A stretch of DNA of 64,000 nucleotides from Actinophytocola sp044466355 (GCF_044466355.1 NZ_JBITMQ010000002.1:434001-498000); one strand, 5' to 3'. Numbered from the stretch's first letter, positions 51,951 to 60,615 are shown. Numbers and translations: made by a program. Notes: generated by a model from the letters alone, not told the origin.

Positions 51951-53200
51951 TCCGCCGCCCGCTTCAGCAGCAGGGACCGCTCCCGCTCGTTGCGGGTCAG
52001 CTCCGCGGCCCGCTCGAACTCCGCGCGGGCCTCCTCGGTGCGGCCGAGCTTGGCCAGCAGGTCCCCGCGCACGCTCGGGAGCAGGTGGTACTTCTTCAGT
52101 GACGGCTCGTCGAGCAGCTCGTCGACGACGTCGAGCCCGGCCTGGGGGCCGAACGCCATCGACAGGGCGACCCCGCGGTTCAGCTCGACGACCGGCGACG
52201 GCACGAGCTGCACGAGCCGCGCGTACAGCGCCGCGATCCGCACCCAGTCGGTGTCCTCCGGGGTGCGGGCGCGCGCGTGACAGGCGGCGATCTCGGCCTG
52301 GAGGACGTAGGGGCCCATCGGCTGCTCGAGGCGGGCCGCACGCTCCAGCGCCGCGAGACCGCGCCGGATCAGCAGCTGGTCCCACTTCCCGCGGTCCTGG
52401 TCGTACAGCAATACAGGTGTACCGTCCGGCGCGGTCCGCGCGCGGGAACGGGACGCCTGGATCTCCATCAGCGCGATCAGGCCGTGTGCCTCCGGCTCGC
52501 CCGGCACCAGCTCGGCGAGGATCCGGCCGAGCCGCATCGCGTCCTCGCACAGCGCGGGGCGCATCCAGTCGTCGCCGCCGGTGGCCGCGTAGCCCTCGTT
52601 GAAGACCAGGTACACGACCTCCAGCACGGACGCGAGCCGCTCCCCCAGCTCACTCGCCGCGGGCACCTCGAACGGGATCTTCTTCTGGGCGAGGGTCTTC
52701 TTGGCCCGCACGATCCGCTGCGCGATCGTGGGCTCGGGCGTGAGGAACGCGCGGGCGATCTCCTCGGTGGTCAGCCCGCCGAGCAGCCGGAGCGTGAGCG
52801 CCACCCTGGCCTCGGTGGACAGGACGGGGTGGCAGGAGATGAAGACCAGCCGCAGCAGGTCGTCGGAGATGGTGGAGTGGATCGCGTCGAAGTCCGGCTC
52901 CGCGGTCGGCAGCTCCTGGGTCTCCAGGTCACGGCCGATCTCGGTGACCTTGCGGTCGAGCGTCTCGCGGCGGCGGAACATGTCGATGGCACGGCGCTTG
53001 GCGATGGCCATGAGCCAGGCGCCCGGGTTCTCCGGGACGCCCGACTCGGGCCACTGTTCCAGCGCGGCGACGAGCGCGTCCTGCGCGAGTTCCTCGGCGA
53101 GACCGACGTCGTGCACCATCCTGGTCAGCCCGGCGATGAGCCGGGCCGACTCGATGCGCCATACGGCGTCTATCGCGCGGTGGGTCTCCAGCGTCGGCAT
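51947..53200 (-). CDS. ECF42-type sigma factor with C-terminal TPR extension
   Basis: Sigma factor of 417 residues. Regions 2 (LAEELAQDALVAALEQW, GAWLMAIAKRRAIDMFRRRE) and 4 (GLTTEEIARAFLTPEPTIAQ) occupy the first 200 residues. The long helical C-terminal part with TPR-like repeats (for example LLAKLGRTEEARAEFERAAE) is the hallmark of the ECF42 group. That group has no anti-sigma factor and is genetically linked to DGPF/YCII proteins, as here, where two precede it. The extension is needed for activity in Streptomyces venezuelae (family knowledge). It follows the second YCII gene by 22 bp and overlaps lacI. Confidence 0.92.
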   Translation of the reverse strand: MPTLETHRAIDAVWRIESARLIAGLTRMVHDVGLAEELAQDALVAALEQWPESGVPENPGAWLMAIAKRRAIDMFRRRETLDRKVTEIGRDLETQELPTAEPDFDAIHSTISDDLLRLVFISCHPVLSTEARVALTLRLLGGLTTEEIARAFLTPEPTIAQRIVRAKKTLAQKKIPFEVPAASELGERLASVLEVVYLVFNEGYAATGGDDWMRPALCEDAMRLGRILAELVPGEPEAHGLIALMEIQASRSRARTAPDGTPVLLYDQDRGKWDQLLIRRGLAALERAARLEQPMGPYVLQAEIAACHARARTPEDTDWVRIAALYARLVQLVPSPVVELNRGVALSMAFGPQAGLDVVDELLDEPSLKKYHLLPSVRGDLLAKLGRTEEARAEFERAAELTRNERERSLLLKRAAE

Positions 53201-53222
53201 GCGCCTATCAAAGCAGCTACGC

Positions 53223-53603
53223 CTACGCCTCCGCCGTCGCGGACGGGATCAGGTCCTCGGGTTCGAGGACCTGCCTGATCTCGATGTGGGACTCGACCCC
53301 TTCGGTGCACGGGACCCGCTTGACCCACTCGATCGCCTCCTCCTTCGACTTGACGTCGAGCAGCCAGAAACCGGCGACCAGCTCCTTGGCCTCGGTGAAC
53401 GGGCCGTCGATGACGGTCGGCGTGCCGTTCGTGAACCTGACCCGCGCCCCCTTGGCCGACGGGAGCAGGCCCTCACCGGCGAGCAGCACGCCCGCCTTGA
53501 TCAGCTCGTCGTTGTAGCGGCCCATCTCAGCTATGTCGTCGGCCGACGGCGAGGCGTCCTGCTCCGACGCCCCGTCGGTCTTGACCATCACCATGAAACG
53601 CAT
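53223..53603 (-). CDS. YCII/DGPF-domain protein 2
   Basis: Small protein of 126 residues. It has the YCII-family core MRFMVMVKTDGASE, the DGPFTEAKE motif that names the DGPF group, and a C-terminal HIEIRQVLEP strand. Such proteins form the conserved partners of ECF42 sigma factors. Their biochemical role is unknown, with enzymatic or ligand-binding functions suggested by the ferredoxin-like fold. AAGGAG precedes the ATG, and the gap to YCII-1 is only two bases, so they are co-translated. Confidence 0.9.
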   Translation of the reverse strand: MRFMVMVKTDGASEQDASPSADDIAEMGRYNDELIKAGVLLAGEGLLPSAKGARVRFTNGTPTVIDGPFTEAKELVAGFWLLDVKSKEEAIEWVKRVPCTEGVESHIEIRQVLEPEDLIPSATAEA

Positions 53604-53605
53604 CG

Positions 53606-54043
53606 TCACTCCTTGAATGTGCTGTCGGTCAGTTCGCGGAGGCGCTCGGTGTGCTCGCGGTTCTCGTCGGTCATCGCGTCGCCGAAGTCGTCCGTCCCGG
53701 CGACCTCGCGGATCTCGATCTCGACGTTGCCGTGGCCGTCCTCGACCGGCCACTTCTTCACCCATTCGAGGGCTTCGTCGAGCGAGTCGACCTCGATCAT
53801 CGTGTACCCCGCGATCAGCTCCTTCGCCTCGGCGAAAGGACCGTCGACGACCGTCGTCCTGCCGGTGCCCGAGAAGTGCACCCTGGCCCCCTTGCTGGAG
53901 GCCGTCAGCCCGTCGCCGGACACCATGACGCCCGCCTTGATGAGTTCTTCGTTGTAGCGACCCATGGCTTCGATGAGCTCGGGACTCGGCGCGACACCGG
54001 CCTCGGTCTCCTCGTCGGCCTTGCGTATGAGCATGAAGCGCAT
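53606..54043 (-). CDS. YCII/DGPF-domain protein 1
   Basis: Protein of 145 residues and paralogue of the next gene. Core strands MRFMLIRKADEETEAG and EIEIREVAG flank the DGPFAEAKEL motif. The C-terminal acidic tail (TDENREHTERLRELT) is helical and absent from the second copy. It is the first gene of the ECF42 module, preceded by a TGTCGA-N17-CGAC promoter, so it is probably the primary target of the sigma factor. Confidence 0.9.
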   Translation of the reverse strand: MRFMLIRKADEETEAGVAPSPELIEAMGRYNEELIKAGVMVSGDGLTASSKGARVHFSGTGRTTVVDGPFAEAKELIAGYTMIEVDSLDEALEWVKKWPVEDGHGNVEIEIREVAGTDDFGDAMTDENREHTERLRELTDSTFKE

Positions 54044-54113
54044 GCCTGTCGTCCTTCCCTCGTCGTTTCGTCGTCTCGTCCCAGGCTCGCCGAAACCTAG
54101 CCGCTGACCACAC

Positions 54114-54140
54114 GTCGGACGAGCCTCCCCGGGATCGACA
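54114..54140 (-). promoter_or_regulatory. ECF42-type promoter of the YCII operon
   Basis: On the minus strand TGTCGA (54140-54135), 17 bp, CGAC (54117-54114). ECF42 promoters are reported with TGTCGA at -35 and CG(A/T)C at -10 (family knowledge), so this is a full match, about 70 bases before the first YCII start. It implies autoregulation of the module. Confidence 0.75.
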
Positions 54141-54143
54141 CGC

Positions 54144-55088
54144 TTACCCCGATTCGGTCGCCCGTGCCACTCGACCGTTCATCGCACGCAGGTAGTCGAT
54201 CAGTTCCCGCGGTTCCTCGACGGTGAACTCGCATCCCGCGGCGGCGAACCGGAACGCGTGCCATCCGAGGGTGTCGGCACCGGCGCGCACGCGGCTGCGG
54301 TGGTCGTCGACCGGCTCGACCACCCCGAGGTGCGGCGGCACCCGGTCCGCGGGCAGGTCGACGACGACCACGGCCTCGTAGGTGGGCGCGAGCGAGTAGA
54401 GCCTGCTGGTGGTGAACGACGCCGGGTCGCCTTCCGGCAGCTCCCGGAGCCGGAACCGGGCACCGGTCCCCCGGGCGTTCGCAATACGGTCGACCCGGAA
54501 CAGTCGCCAGTCGTCCCGGTCGAGATCGAACGCGGCGAGGTACCACCGCCTGCCTGCCGCGACGAGGCGGTACGGCTCGACGTGCCGCGTGGTCTCCGCG
54601 CCGTCGTTGTCGCGGTAGCGGAACCGCAGCCGCTCCGTGTTCGTCACCGCGCCCGCGATCCCGGTCAGTTGACTTGGATCCACAGGATCCTGCGCACCGG
54701 TGACGAGCGGGACGGTCGCCGAGGAGAGCGCGCCGACCCGGTACCGCAGCCGCGACGGCAGGATCCGTTCGAGCTTGGTGAGCGCGCGGACGGCCGCCTC
54801 CTCGATGCCCTGGACGGCCTGACCGGCGGCGGCACGCAGACCCACGGCCATGGCGACCGCCTCCTCGTCGTCGAGCAGGAGCGGCGGCATCGCCGCACCC
54901 GCGACGAGCCGGTAGCCACCCTCGGCACCCATGGTCGCCTCGACCGGGTAGCCGAGTTCGCGGAGCCGCTCCACGTCGCGCCGGACCGTCCGCGGGCTGA
55001 CCTCCAGCCGCCGGGCCAGCTCGCTGCCCGGCCACTCCCTCGGGGTCTGCAGGAGGGACAGCAACGCGAGGAGACGGGCGGCGCTCAT
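54144..55088 (-). CDS. WYL-domain transcriptional regulator
   Basis: Regulator of 314 residues with an N-terminal HTH (about 5-60: LLALLSLLQTPREWPGSELA, SPRTVRRDVERLRELGYPVEA) and a WYL domain (about 135-210: FRYRDNDGAETTRHVEPYRL, GRRWYLAAFDLDRDDWRLFR). A WCX-type C-terminal extension follows. The ATG at 55088 is six bases after TATGCT, giving a leaderless message. An upstream extension of 26 residues is open but unlikely. It ends just before the ECF42 promoter. A link between the two is possible but not shown. Confidence 0.9.
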   Translation of the reverse strand: MSAARLLALLSLLQTPREWPGSELARRLEVSPRTVRRDVERLRELGYPVEATMGAEGGYRLVAGAAMPPLLLDDEEAVAMAVGLRAAAGQAVQGIEEAAVRALTKLERILPSRLRYRVGALSSATVPLVTGAQDPVDPSQLTGIAGAVTNTERLRFRYRDNDGAETTRHVEPYRLVAAGRRWYLAAFDLDRDDWRLFRVDRIANARGTGARFRLRELPEGDPASFTTSRLYSLAPTYEAVVVVDLPADRVPPHLGVVEPVDDHRSRVRAGADTLGWHAFRFAAAGCEFTVEEPRELIDYLRAMNGRVARATESG

Positions 55089-55094
55089 ACCGTG

Positions 55095-55100
55095 AGCATA
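55095..55100 (-). promoter_or_regulatory. -10 element of a leaderless transcript
   Basis: TATGCT (minus strand) ends six bases before the ATG of the WYL regulator at 55088, without a ribosome binding site. Confidence 0.55.
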
Positions 55101-55187
55101 TGGGACCGATCCTGTCCTAATTGAGTGTCGGGGCGGCTCGGGTTTCCCGCCGGGGGTCCTGGGCACTGGAAGCGGTCAGGCAGGCGC

Positions 55188-55385
55188 GTGGCGCTGACGG
55201 TGGCGCCGTTCATCCGCATGACCAGGGCCCGGCGCGCGGAACTCAACGAGCAGGCCGAGCGGGTCGGGAAGATCCTCGGCGCCACGCCGGAACCGCACAT
55301 CGGCGAGGTCACGGTAGGTGGACACGCCTGGCCTGTGGACAACTCCCCGGCGTTGTCGGCCGTCGCCCCTAGAATCGCCGCGTGA
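55188..55385 (+). CDS. possible small protein upstream of recQ
   Basis: Open frame of 65 residues from a GTG, with a protein-like helical stretch (MTRARRAELNEQAERVGKIL) followed by GATPEPHIGEVTVGGHAWP. Its TGA overlaps the recQ GTG start (GTGA), the usual coupling pattern in this genome. No ribosome site is seen and I know no family. The recQ leaderless promoter lies within it. If it is not real, the 290 bp between the WYL gene and recQ hold only two promoters. Confidence 0.35.
   Translation: MALTVAPFIRMTRARRAELNEQAERVGKILGATPEPHIGEVTVGGHAWPVDNSPALSAVAPRIAA
55370..55375 (+). promoter_or_regulatory. -10 element of a leaderless recQ transcript
   Basis: TAGAAT ends six bases (cgccgc) before the GTG of recQ at 55382. 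It has the same spacer sequence as the element at 4860. Confidence 0.6.
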
Positions 55386-57208
55386 CTCTCCCCGAGACCG
55401 CCACCCAGCCCGCGCTGGACACGCTGCGCCGCGTGTTCGGCTACGACGCGTTCCGGGGAAACCAGCAGGACATCATCGAACACGTCGTCGGCGGCGGGGA
55501 CGCGCTCGTGCTGATGCCGACCGGCGGCGGCAAGTCGCTGTGCTACCAGATCCCGGCCCTGGTGCGGCCCGGCGTCGGCATCGTGGTCTCCCCGCTGATC
55601 GCGCTGATGCAGGACCAGGTCGACGCGCTCAGGGCGCTCGGTGTGCGCGCCGGTTTCCTCAACTCGACGCAGGACTTCGGCCAGCGGCACGAGGTCGAGG
55701 AGGCGTTCCTGGCAGGCGACCTCGACCTGCTGTACCTGGCGCCGGAACGGCTGAAGGTCGAGTCCACGCTGCGGCTGCTGGACCGCGGGAAGATCTCCCT
55801 GTTCGCCATCGACGAGGCGCACTGTGTCGCGCAGTGGGGCCACGACTTCCGCCCGGACTACCTGGAGCTGTCGCGGCTGCACGAGCGGTGGCCGGCGGTG
55901 CCGAGGATCGCGCTGACCGCGACCGCGACGGCCGCGACCCGCAAGGAGATCGCGCACCGGCTGAACCTGGACGACGCGCGCCACTTCGTGTCGAGCTTCG
56001 ACCGCCCCAACATCCAGTACCGGATCGTGGCGAAGAACCGCCCCGAGCTGCAGCTGCTGGAGCTGCTCACCACCGAGCACAAGGGCGACGCGGGCATCGT
56101 CTACTGCCTGTCCCGGGCTTCGACGGAACGCACGGCGGGGTTCCTGTCCGACAACGGGATCGAGGCGCTGCCCTACCACGCGGGCCTGGACGCCGGCACC
56201 CGCGCGCGCAACCAGGCGCGGTTCCTGCGGGAGGACGGTCTCGTGGTGGTCGCGACCATCGCGTTCGGCATGGGCATCGACAAGCCCGACGTGCGGTTCG
56301 TCGCGCACCTCGACCTGCCGAAGTCGGTCGAGGGCTACTACCAGGAGACCGGTCGCGCGGGCCGCGACGGCCTGCCGTCGACGGCGTGGCTCGCGTACGG
56401 CCTGCAGGACGTGGTGCAGCAACGCAAGATGATCCAGACGTCGGAGGGCGACGACGCGCACCGCCGCCGCCTCGGCACCCACCTCGACGCGATGCTGGCA
56501 CTGTGCGAGACGGTCGAGTGCCGCCGGGTGCAGCTGTTGAACTACTTCGGTCAGGAAGCGCAGGCGTGCGGCAACTGCGACACGTGCCTGAGCCCGCCGG
56601 AGGCGTGGGACGGCACGATCCCGGCGCAGAAGGTGCTCTCCGCCGTCTTCCGGCTGGACCGCGAACGCCGCCAGAAGTTCGGCGTCGGCCACATCGTCGA
56701 CATCCTGCTCGGCAAGCAGACGGCGAAGATCCAGCAGTTCGGCCACGACTCGCTCACCGTGTTCGGCGTCGGCACCGACCTCCCCGAGCCGGTGTGGCGC
56801 GGCGTGATCCGCCAGCTGCTGGCCCAGGGCCTGCTGACCGTGGAGGGCGACCACGGCACGCTCGTGCTCACGGAGGCGAGCGGGGAGGTGCTGGCCCGCA
56901 GGCGCGAGGTCCGGCTGCGGCAGGAGCCCAAGCGCGCGGCGAAGCCGGCGAGGACCGCGAAGGCCAAGGCACCGCAACAGGAACTGTCCCCGGAGACGCA
57001 ACCGGTCTTCGAGAAGCTCCGTGCGTGGCGCGCGGCCACCGCGAAGGAACAGGGCGTCCCCGCCTACGTGATCTTCCACGACGCCACGCTGCGCCAGATC
57101 GCCACCGAAGGCCCCAGCACGCTCGCGGAGCTGGGCGGGATCAGCGGCGTCGGCGAGAACAAGCTCGCGAAGTTCGGCCAGCAGGTCCTGGACACGCTCG
57201 CCGAGTGA
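55382..57208 (+). CDS. recQ: ATP-dependent DNA helicase RecQ
   Basis: 3'-5' DNA helicase of 608 residues used in recombination and fork repair. It has Walker A MPTGGGKS (near 44-51), the DEAH box IDEAHC near 144, motif III LTATAT, and motif VI QETGRAGRDG. The zinc-binding cysteines are in CRRVQLLNYF...ACGNCDTC near 380-403. A winged RQC domain follows, then a Lys/Ala linker and a C-terminal HRDC domain (about 538-608, LAELGGISGVGENKLAKFGQ). It is full length, with all domains of the classic type. Confidence 0.96.
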   Translation: MTLPETATQPALDTLRRVFGYDAFRGNQQDIIEHVVGGGDALVLMPTGGGKSLCYQIPALVRPGVGIVVSPLIALMQDQVDALRALGVRAGFLNSTQDFGQRHEVEEAFLAGDLDLLYLAPERLKVESTLRLLDRGKISLFAIDEAHCVAQWGHDFRPDYLELSRLHERWPAVPRIALTATATAATRKEIAHRLNLDDARHFVSSFDRPNIQYRIVAKNRPELQLLELLTTEHKGDAGIVYCLSRASTERTAGFLSDNGIEALPYHAGLDAGTRARNQARFLREDGLVVVATIAFGMGIDKPDVRFVAHLDLPKSVEGYYQETGRAGRDGLPSTAWLAYGLQDVVQQRKMIQTSEGDDAHRRRLGTHLDAMLALCETVECRRVQLLNYFGQEAQACGNCDTCLSPPEAWDGTIPAQKVLSAVFRLDRERRQKFGVGHIVDILLGKQTAKIQQFGHDSLTVFGVGTDLPEPVWRGVIRQLLAQGLLTVEGDHGTLVLTEASGEVLARRREVRLRQEPKRAAKPARTAKAKAPQQELSPETQPVFEKLRAWRAATAKEQGVPAYVIFHDATLRQIATEGPSTLAELGGISGVGENKLAKFGQQVLDTLAE

Positions 57209-57302
57209 CCGAGCGCCCGGGCCGACGCGGCGTGACCGGCCTGAACAGTCCCTTTACCTGTCCTGCGTAGGCTCGCCGGGACGACAGGTGAGAGGGGCTG
57301 GT

Positions 57303-58520
57303 GTGCTCGCGTACCTCATCGGCGTGGTGCTCTTCGCGTTGTGCATCGGAGTCTCGCTGGCCCTGCACGAGGCCGGGCACCTGCTGACGGCGAAGGCGTT
57401 CGGCATGAAGGTGCGCCGGTACTTCGTCGGGATGGGCCCTCGCGTCTGGTCGTTCCGGCGCGGCGAGACCGAGTACGGGCTCAAGGCCATCCCCGTCGGC
57501 GGGTTCTGCGAGATCGCCGGGATGACCGCCCTCGACGAGGTCGACCCCGAGGACGAGCCGAGGGCCATGTGGCGGCAGAAGACGTGGAAGCGCACGGTCG
57601 TGATGGCGACCGGCCCGTTCACCCACTTCCTGCTCGGCTTCGTCGTGCTGTACGTCATGGCCGTCACGTTCGGCCTGCCCAACCTCGCCGAGAAGCCGGT
57701 CGTCTCACAGGTGTCGGCCTGCGTGCACGACGCGACGACCAACGAGCAGCTGGCGAACCCGACGTGCGCCCCCGGCGAAGCCGGTCCGGCGCAGGCGGCG
57801 GGGCTGCGGCCGGGCGACGAGGTGCTGTCCGTCGGCGGTGTGTCGACGCCGACGTGGACGGCGATGGTCGAGGAGATCCAGCGCGCGGACGGCCCGACGC
57901 CGTTCGTGGTGCAACGCGGCGACGAGACGGTGCGGCTGACCGTCGACGTCCCCCGCGTCGACCGGCCCGTCACGAACTCCGACGGTGAGGCCGCCGTCGC
58001 ACAGGTCGGGGTCGCCGGTGTGATGGCGACCCGGTCGTTCGAGTACGGCGCGTGGTCGGCGATCGGCGGCACCGCCACGTTCGCCGGTGACATGTTCGCC
58101 CAGACCTTCCAGAAGCTGATCGAGTTCCCGCAACGCATCCCGGCGGTCGTGGACGCGATCTTCGGCGGCGAACGCGACCCGGACACCCCGGTCAGCGTGG
58201 TCGGCGCGAGCCGCATCGGCGGTGAGGCGGTCGAGGCCGGGCTGTGGCAGGTGTTCCTGCTCCTGCTGGCGGGCCTGAACTTCTTCATGGGCGTGTTCAA
58301 CCTGCTGCCGCTGCTGCCACTGGACGGCGGGCACATCGCGGTGACCTGGTACGAGCACGTCCGCAACCGGCTGCGCGACCGGCGCGGCAAGACCGCCGCC
58401 GCGCCGGTCGACTACACGAGACTGTCGGGGATCACGATGGTCCTGGTGCTGATCGGCGGCGCGGTGTTGCTGCTGACCGTCACCGCCGACATCGTGAACC
58501 CGATCAGACTCACCCAATAG
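57303..58520 (+). CDS. site-2 protease, M50 family (RseP/Rip1-like)
   Basis: Intramembrane metalloprotease of 405 residues that cuts anti-sigma factors or signal peptides in the membrane. The zinc motif HEAGH is in helix 1 (residues 22-26), the third ligand is in LLPLDGGH near 335, and a PDZ domain occupies the middle (GLRPGDEVLSVGGVSTPTW). About four membrane helices. The GTG at 57303 is preferred since GAGGGG lies just upstream. A GTG five codons earlier is possible. It does not sit with ispG/dxr as in mycobacteria. The 3' end overlaps the convergent gene by 11 bp. Confidence 0.92.
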   Translation: MLAYLIGVVLFALCIGVSLALHEAGHLLTAKAFGMKVRRYFVGMGPRVWSFRRGETEYGLKAIPVGGFCEIAGMTALDEVDPEDEPRAMWRQKTWKRTVVMATGPFTHFLLGFVVLYVMAVTFGLPNLAEKPVVSQVSACVHDATTNEQLANPTCAPGEAGPAQAAGLRPGDEVLSVGGVSTPTWTAMVEEIQRADGPTPFVVQRGDETVRLTVDVPRVDRPVTNSDGEAAVAQVGVAGVMATRSFEYGAWSAIGGTATFAGDMFAQTFQKLIEFPQRIPAVVDAIFGGERDPDTPVSVVGASRIGGEAVEAGLWQVFLLLLAGLNFFMGVFNLLPLLPLDGGHIAVTWYEHVRNRLRDRRGKTAAAPVDYTRLSGITMVLVLIGGAVLLLTVTADIVNPIRLTQ

Positions 58521-59565
58521 GGGTTTCGTCGTTGTACAGCCGGGTGACGATCCGTCCGTCACGGGTGACGTAACCGTTGATCAGCCCGGCCGTGCTGTGC
58601 GGCGTCGCGAGGTTTCCCCTGGGGTCCAATGCGATCACGCCACCGGTCGCGCCGAGCGCCGGGATCTTCTCGTTGACCACGGTCGCGGCGGCCCGCTGGA
58701 CGGGCGCGCGCGTGTACTCCATGATCGCGGAGATGTCGTGCGCCGCAACCCCGCGGATGAACACCTCACCGGTACCGGTGCAGGACACCGCGACGGTCCG
58801 GTTGTTCGCGTAGGTACCGGCACCCACGACCGGCGAGTCGCCCACCCGGCCGACGAGCTTGTTGGTGAGCCCACCGGTGGAGGTGGCGGCGGCGACCCCG
58901 CGCCCGCGGTCCACGGCGACCGCTCCGACCGTGCCACCGCTGTCGACCTTCGCGTTCTCCTTGGCGTCGATCAACGCGTCCCAGCGCCGCTGGGTGAAGA
59001 AGTAGTCCTGGGTCGTGTAGGGCACGCCGTTCTGGAGCGCGAAGACGTCCGCCCCGCGGCCCGCCATCATGACGTGCCGGGACCGTTCCATCACCATGCG
59101 CGCCAACGAGATCGGGTTCTTCGTGTTGTGCACGCCCGCGACCGCCCCGGACCGCAGGTCGGCCCCGTTCATGATCGACGCGTCGAGCTCGTGCTCCCCG
59201 TCGGTGTTGAACACCGCGCCTTTACCGGCGTTGAAGTTGGGGTCGTCCTCGAGCACCCGGACGGCGGCCTCGACGGCGTCGAGGCTGGACGCGCCGTCCT
59301 GGAGCAACCCGTACCCGGCACGCAGGGCCCGCGTGAGCCCGTCCCGGTAGGCGGCTTCCCGCTCGGCGGACAGGCTCCCGCGCGGGATGGACCCGGCACC
59401 GCCGTGCACGGCGAGCACCACGTCCCGGATCACGGAACCCCCGGCGGGCGCGGCCGGCGCGGCCGGCGCCGCACCGGCGGCACCCCCGAACAACCCGACG
59501 GCCACACCGGCGGCGACGGCGGTGACCACCACCCGGATCCCACGAGACGGCAGGGACGACGACAT
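58510..59565 (-). CDS. secreted isoaspartyl peptidase / L-asparaginase (Ntn hydrolase)
   Basis: Plant-type asparaginase precursor of 351 residues. Self-cleavage before Thr212 in SGGTVGAVAVD gives the two subunits. The N-terminal subunit has AVHGGAGSIPRG and LEDDPNFNAGKGAVFN, and the C-terminal one TSTGGLTNKLVGRVGDSP. Unlike the usual cytoplasmic enzyme it starts with a signal peptide (about 1-32, helix VVVTAVAAGVAVGLFGGAAG) and an Ala/Pro linker, so it is exported. GAGGAGG precedes the ATG. It removes isoaspartyl damage or hydrolyses Asn outside the cell. Confidence 0.92.
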   Translation of the reverse strand: MSSSLPSRGIRVVVTAVAAGVAVGLFGGAAGAAPAAPAAPAGGSVIRDVVLAVHGGAGSIPRGSLSAEREAAYRDGLTRALRAGYGLLQDGASSLDAVEAAVRVLEDDPNFNAGKGAVFNTDGEHELDASIMNGADLRSGAVAGVHNTKNPISLARMVMERSRHVMMAGRGADVFALQNGVPYTTQDYFFTQRRWDALIDAKENAKVDSGGTVGAVAVDRGRGVAAATSTGGLTNKLVGRVGDSPVVGAGTYANNRTVAVSCTGTGEVFIRGVAAHDISAIMEYTRAPVQRAAATVVNEKIPALGATGGVIALDPRGNLATPHSTAGLINGYVTRDGRIVTRLYNDETPIG

Positions 59566-59679
59566 GGGATGAACCTCCTCGAAACAGACGAAAGGTCATC
59601 CCCACCTTCGACCGTGTGACGACGACCTGTCCACCGCCAAACCGGTCACCGAGTCGTCCACAGCCCGCGGCGGCCCGGC

Positions 59680-59685
59680 TAGGCT
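59680..59685 (+). promoter_or_regulatory. -10 element of a leaderless transcript
   Basis: TAGGCT ends six bases before the ATG of the LysR gene at 59692, without a ribosome binding site. Confidence 0.6.
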
Positions 59686-59691
59686 CTGCCC

Positions 59692-60615
59692 ATGTTGCTG
59701 CGCCAGCTGGAGTACCTGAGCGCGCTCGCACGCGAGGGGCACTTCGGGCGGGCGGCCGAGGCGTGCCACGTGTCCCAGCCCGCGTTGTCGGCGGCCATCC
59801 GCAAGCTGGAGGCCGAGCTGGACGTCCGGATCGTGCAGCGCGGCCAGCGGTTCGAGGGGTTCACGCCGGAGGGCAAGCAGGTCCTGCTGTGGGCGCACCG
59901 CATTCTCGCCGAGCAGGACGCGCTGCGCCACGAGCTGGCCAGCATGCGCGGCGGCCTTTCGGGCGTGCTGCGCATCGGCGCCATCCCCACCGCGCAGACG
60001 ATCGCGTCGCTGCTCACGACGCCGATGTTCTCCGATCACCCGCAGGTGCGCGTGTCGATCGAGTCGTTGTCGTCGCGGGAGATCGTGCACCGGCTCGCCG
60101 AGTTCGACCTCGACATCGGGTTGACCTATGTGGACGGTGAGCCGCTCGGCACGGTCCGGGTCGTGCCGCTCTACCGCGAGCGCTACCTGCTGCTCACCCC
60201 CGCGGGCGGGCCGTTCGCCGAGCGGGACTCGGTCGGGTGGGGCGAACTGGTCGACACCCCGCTGTGCCTGCTGTCGTCGGTGATGCAGAACCGGCGGATC
60301 CTCGACCGCAACTTCGCGGAGGCGGGGGTCACGGTGACCCCGTCGGTGGAGGCGGACTCGGTCTCCGCGATCTACGGGCACGTGGCGACCGGCCGGTGGT
60401 CGAGCGTGATCGCGCACGCGTGGCTCCACCTGTTCGGGGTACCCGAGGGCCTGAAGGTGGTGCCCTTGGACCGACCACACATGACCACCCAGGTCGGGCT
60501 CGTGCTCGCGGACCGCGACCCGGAACCGATGCTGGCCCGTGCGCTGCTCGACGCCACCAGTCGCGTCGACCTCCAGGACAAACTGGACCAACTTCTCACC
60601 AGATACGTCCGATAG
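59692..60615 (+). CDS. LysR-family regulator of the OxlT-like locus
   Basis: Regulator of 307 residues. The HTH spans RQLEYLSALAREGHFGRAAE and VSQPALSAAIRKLEAELDV (4-45), and an OxyR/CysB-like co-inducer domain follows. It is directly upstream of an OxlT-type transporter. An interrupted dyad CCGATA-N9-TATCGG overlaps its stop codon and lies 19 bp before the transporter -35, which is where an activator would bind. The inducer is probably the transported organic acid (inference). Confidence 0.92.
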   Translation: MLLRQLEYLSALAREGHFGRAAEACHVSQPALSAAIRKLEAELDVRIVQRGQRFEGFTPEGKQVLLWAHRILAEQDALRHELASMRGGLSGVLRIGAIPTAQTIASLLTTPMFSDHPQVRVSIESLSSREIVHRLAEFDLDIGLTYVDGEPLGTVRVVPLYRERYLLLTPAGGPFAERDSVGWGELVDTPLCLLSSVMQNRRILDRNFAEAGVTVTPSVEADSVSAIYGHVATGRWSSVIAHAWLHLFGVPEGLKVVPLDRPHMTTQVGLVLADRDPEPMLARALLDATSRVDLQDKLDQLLTRYVR

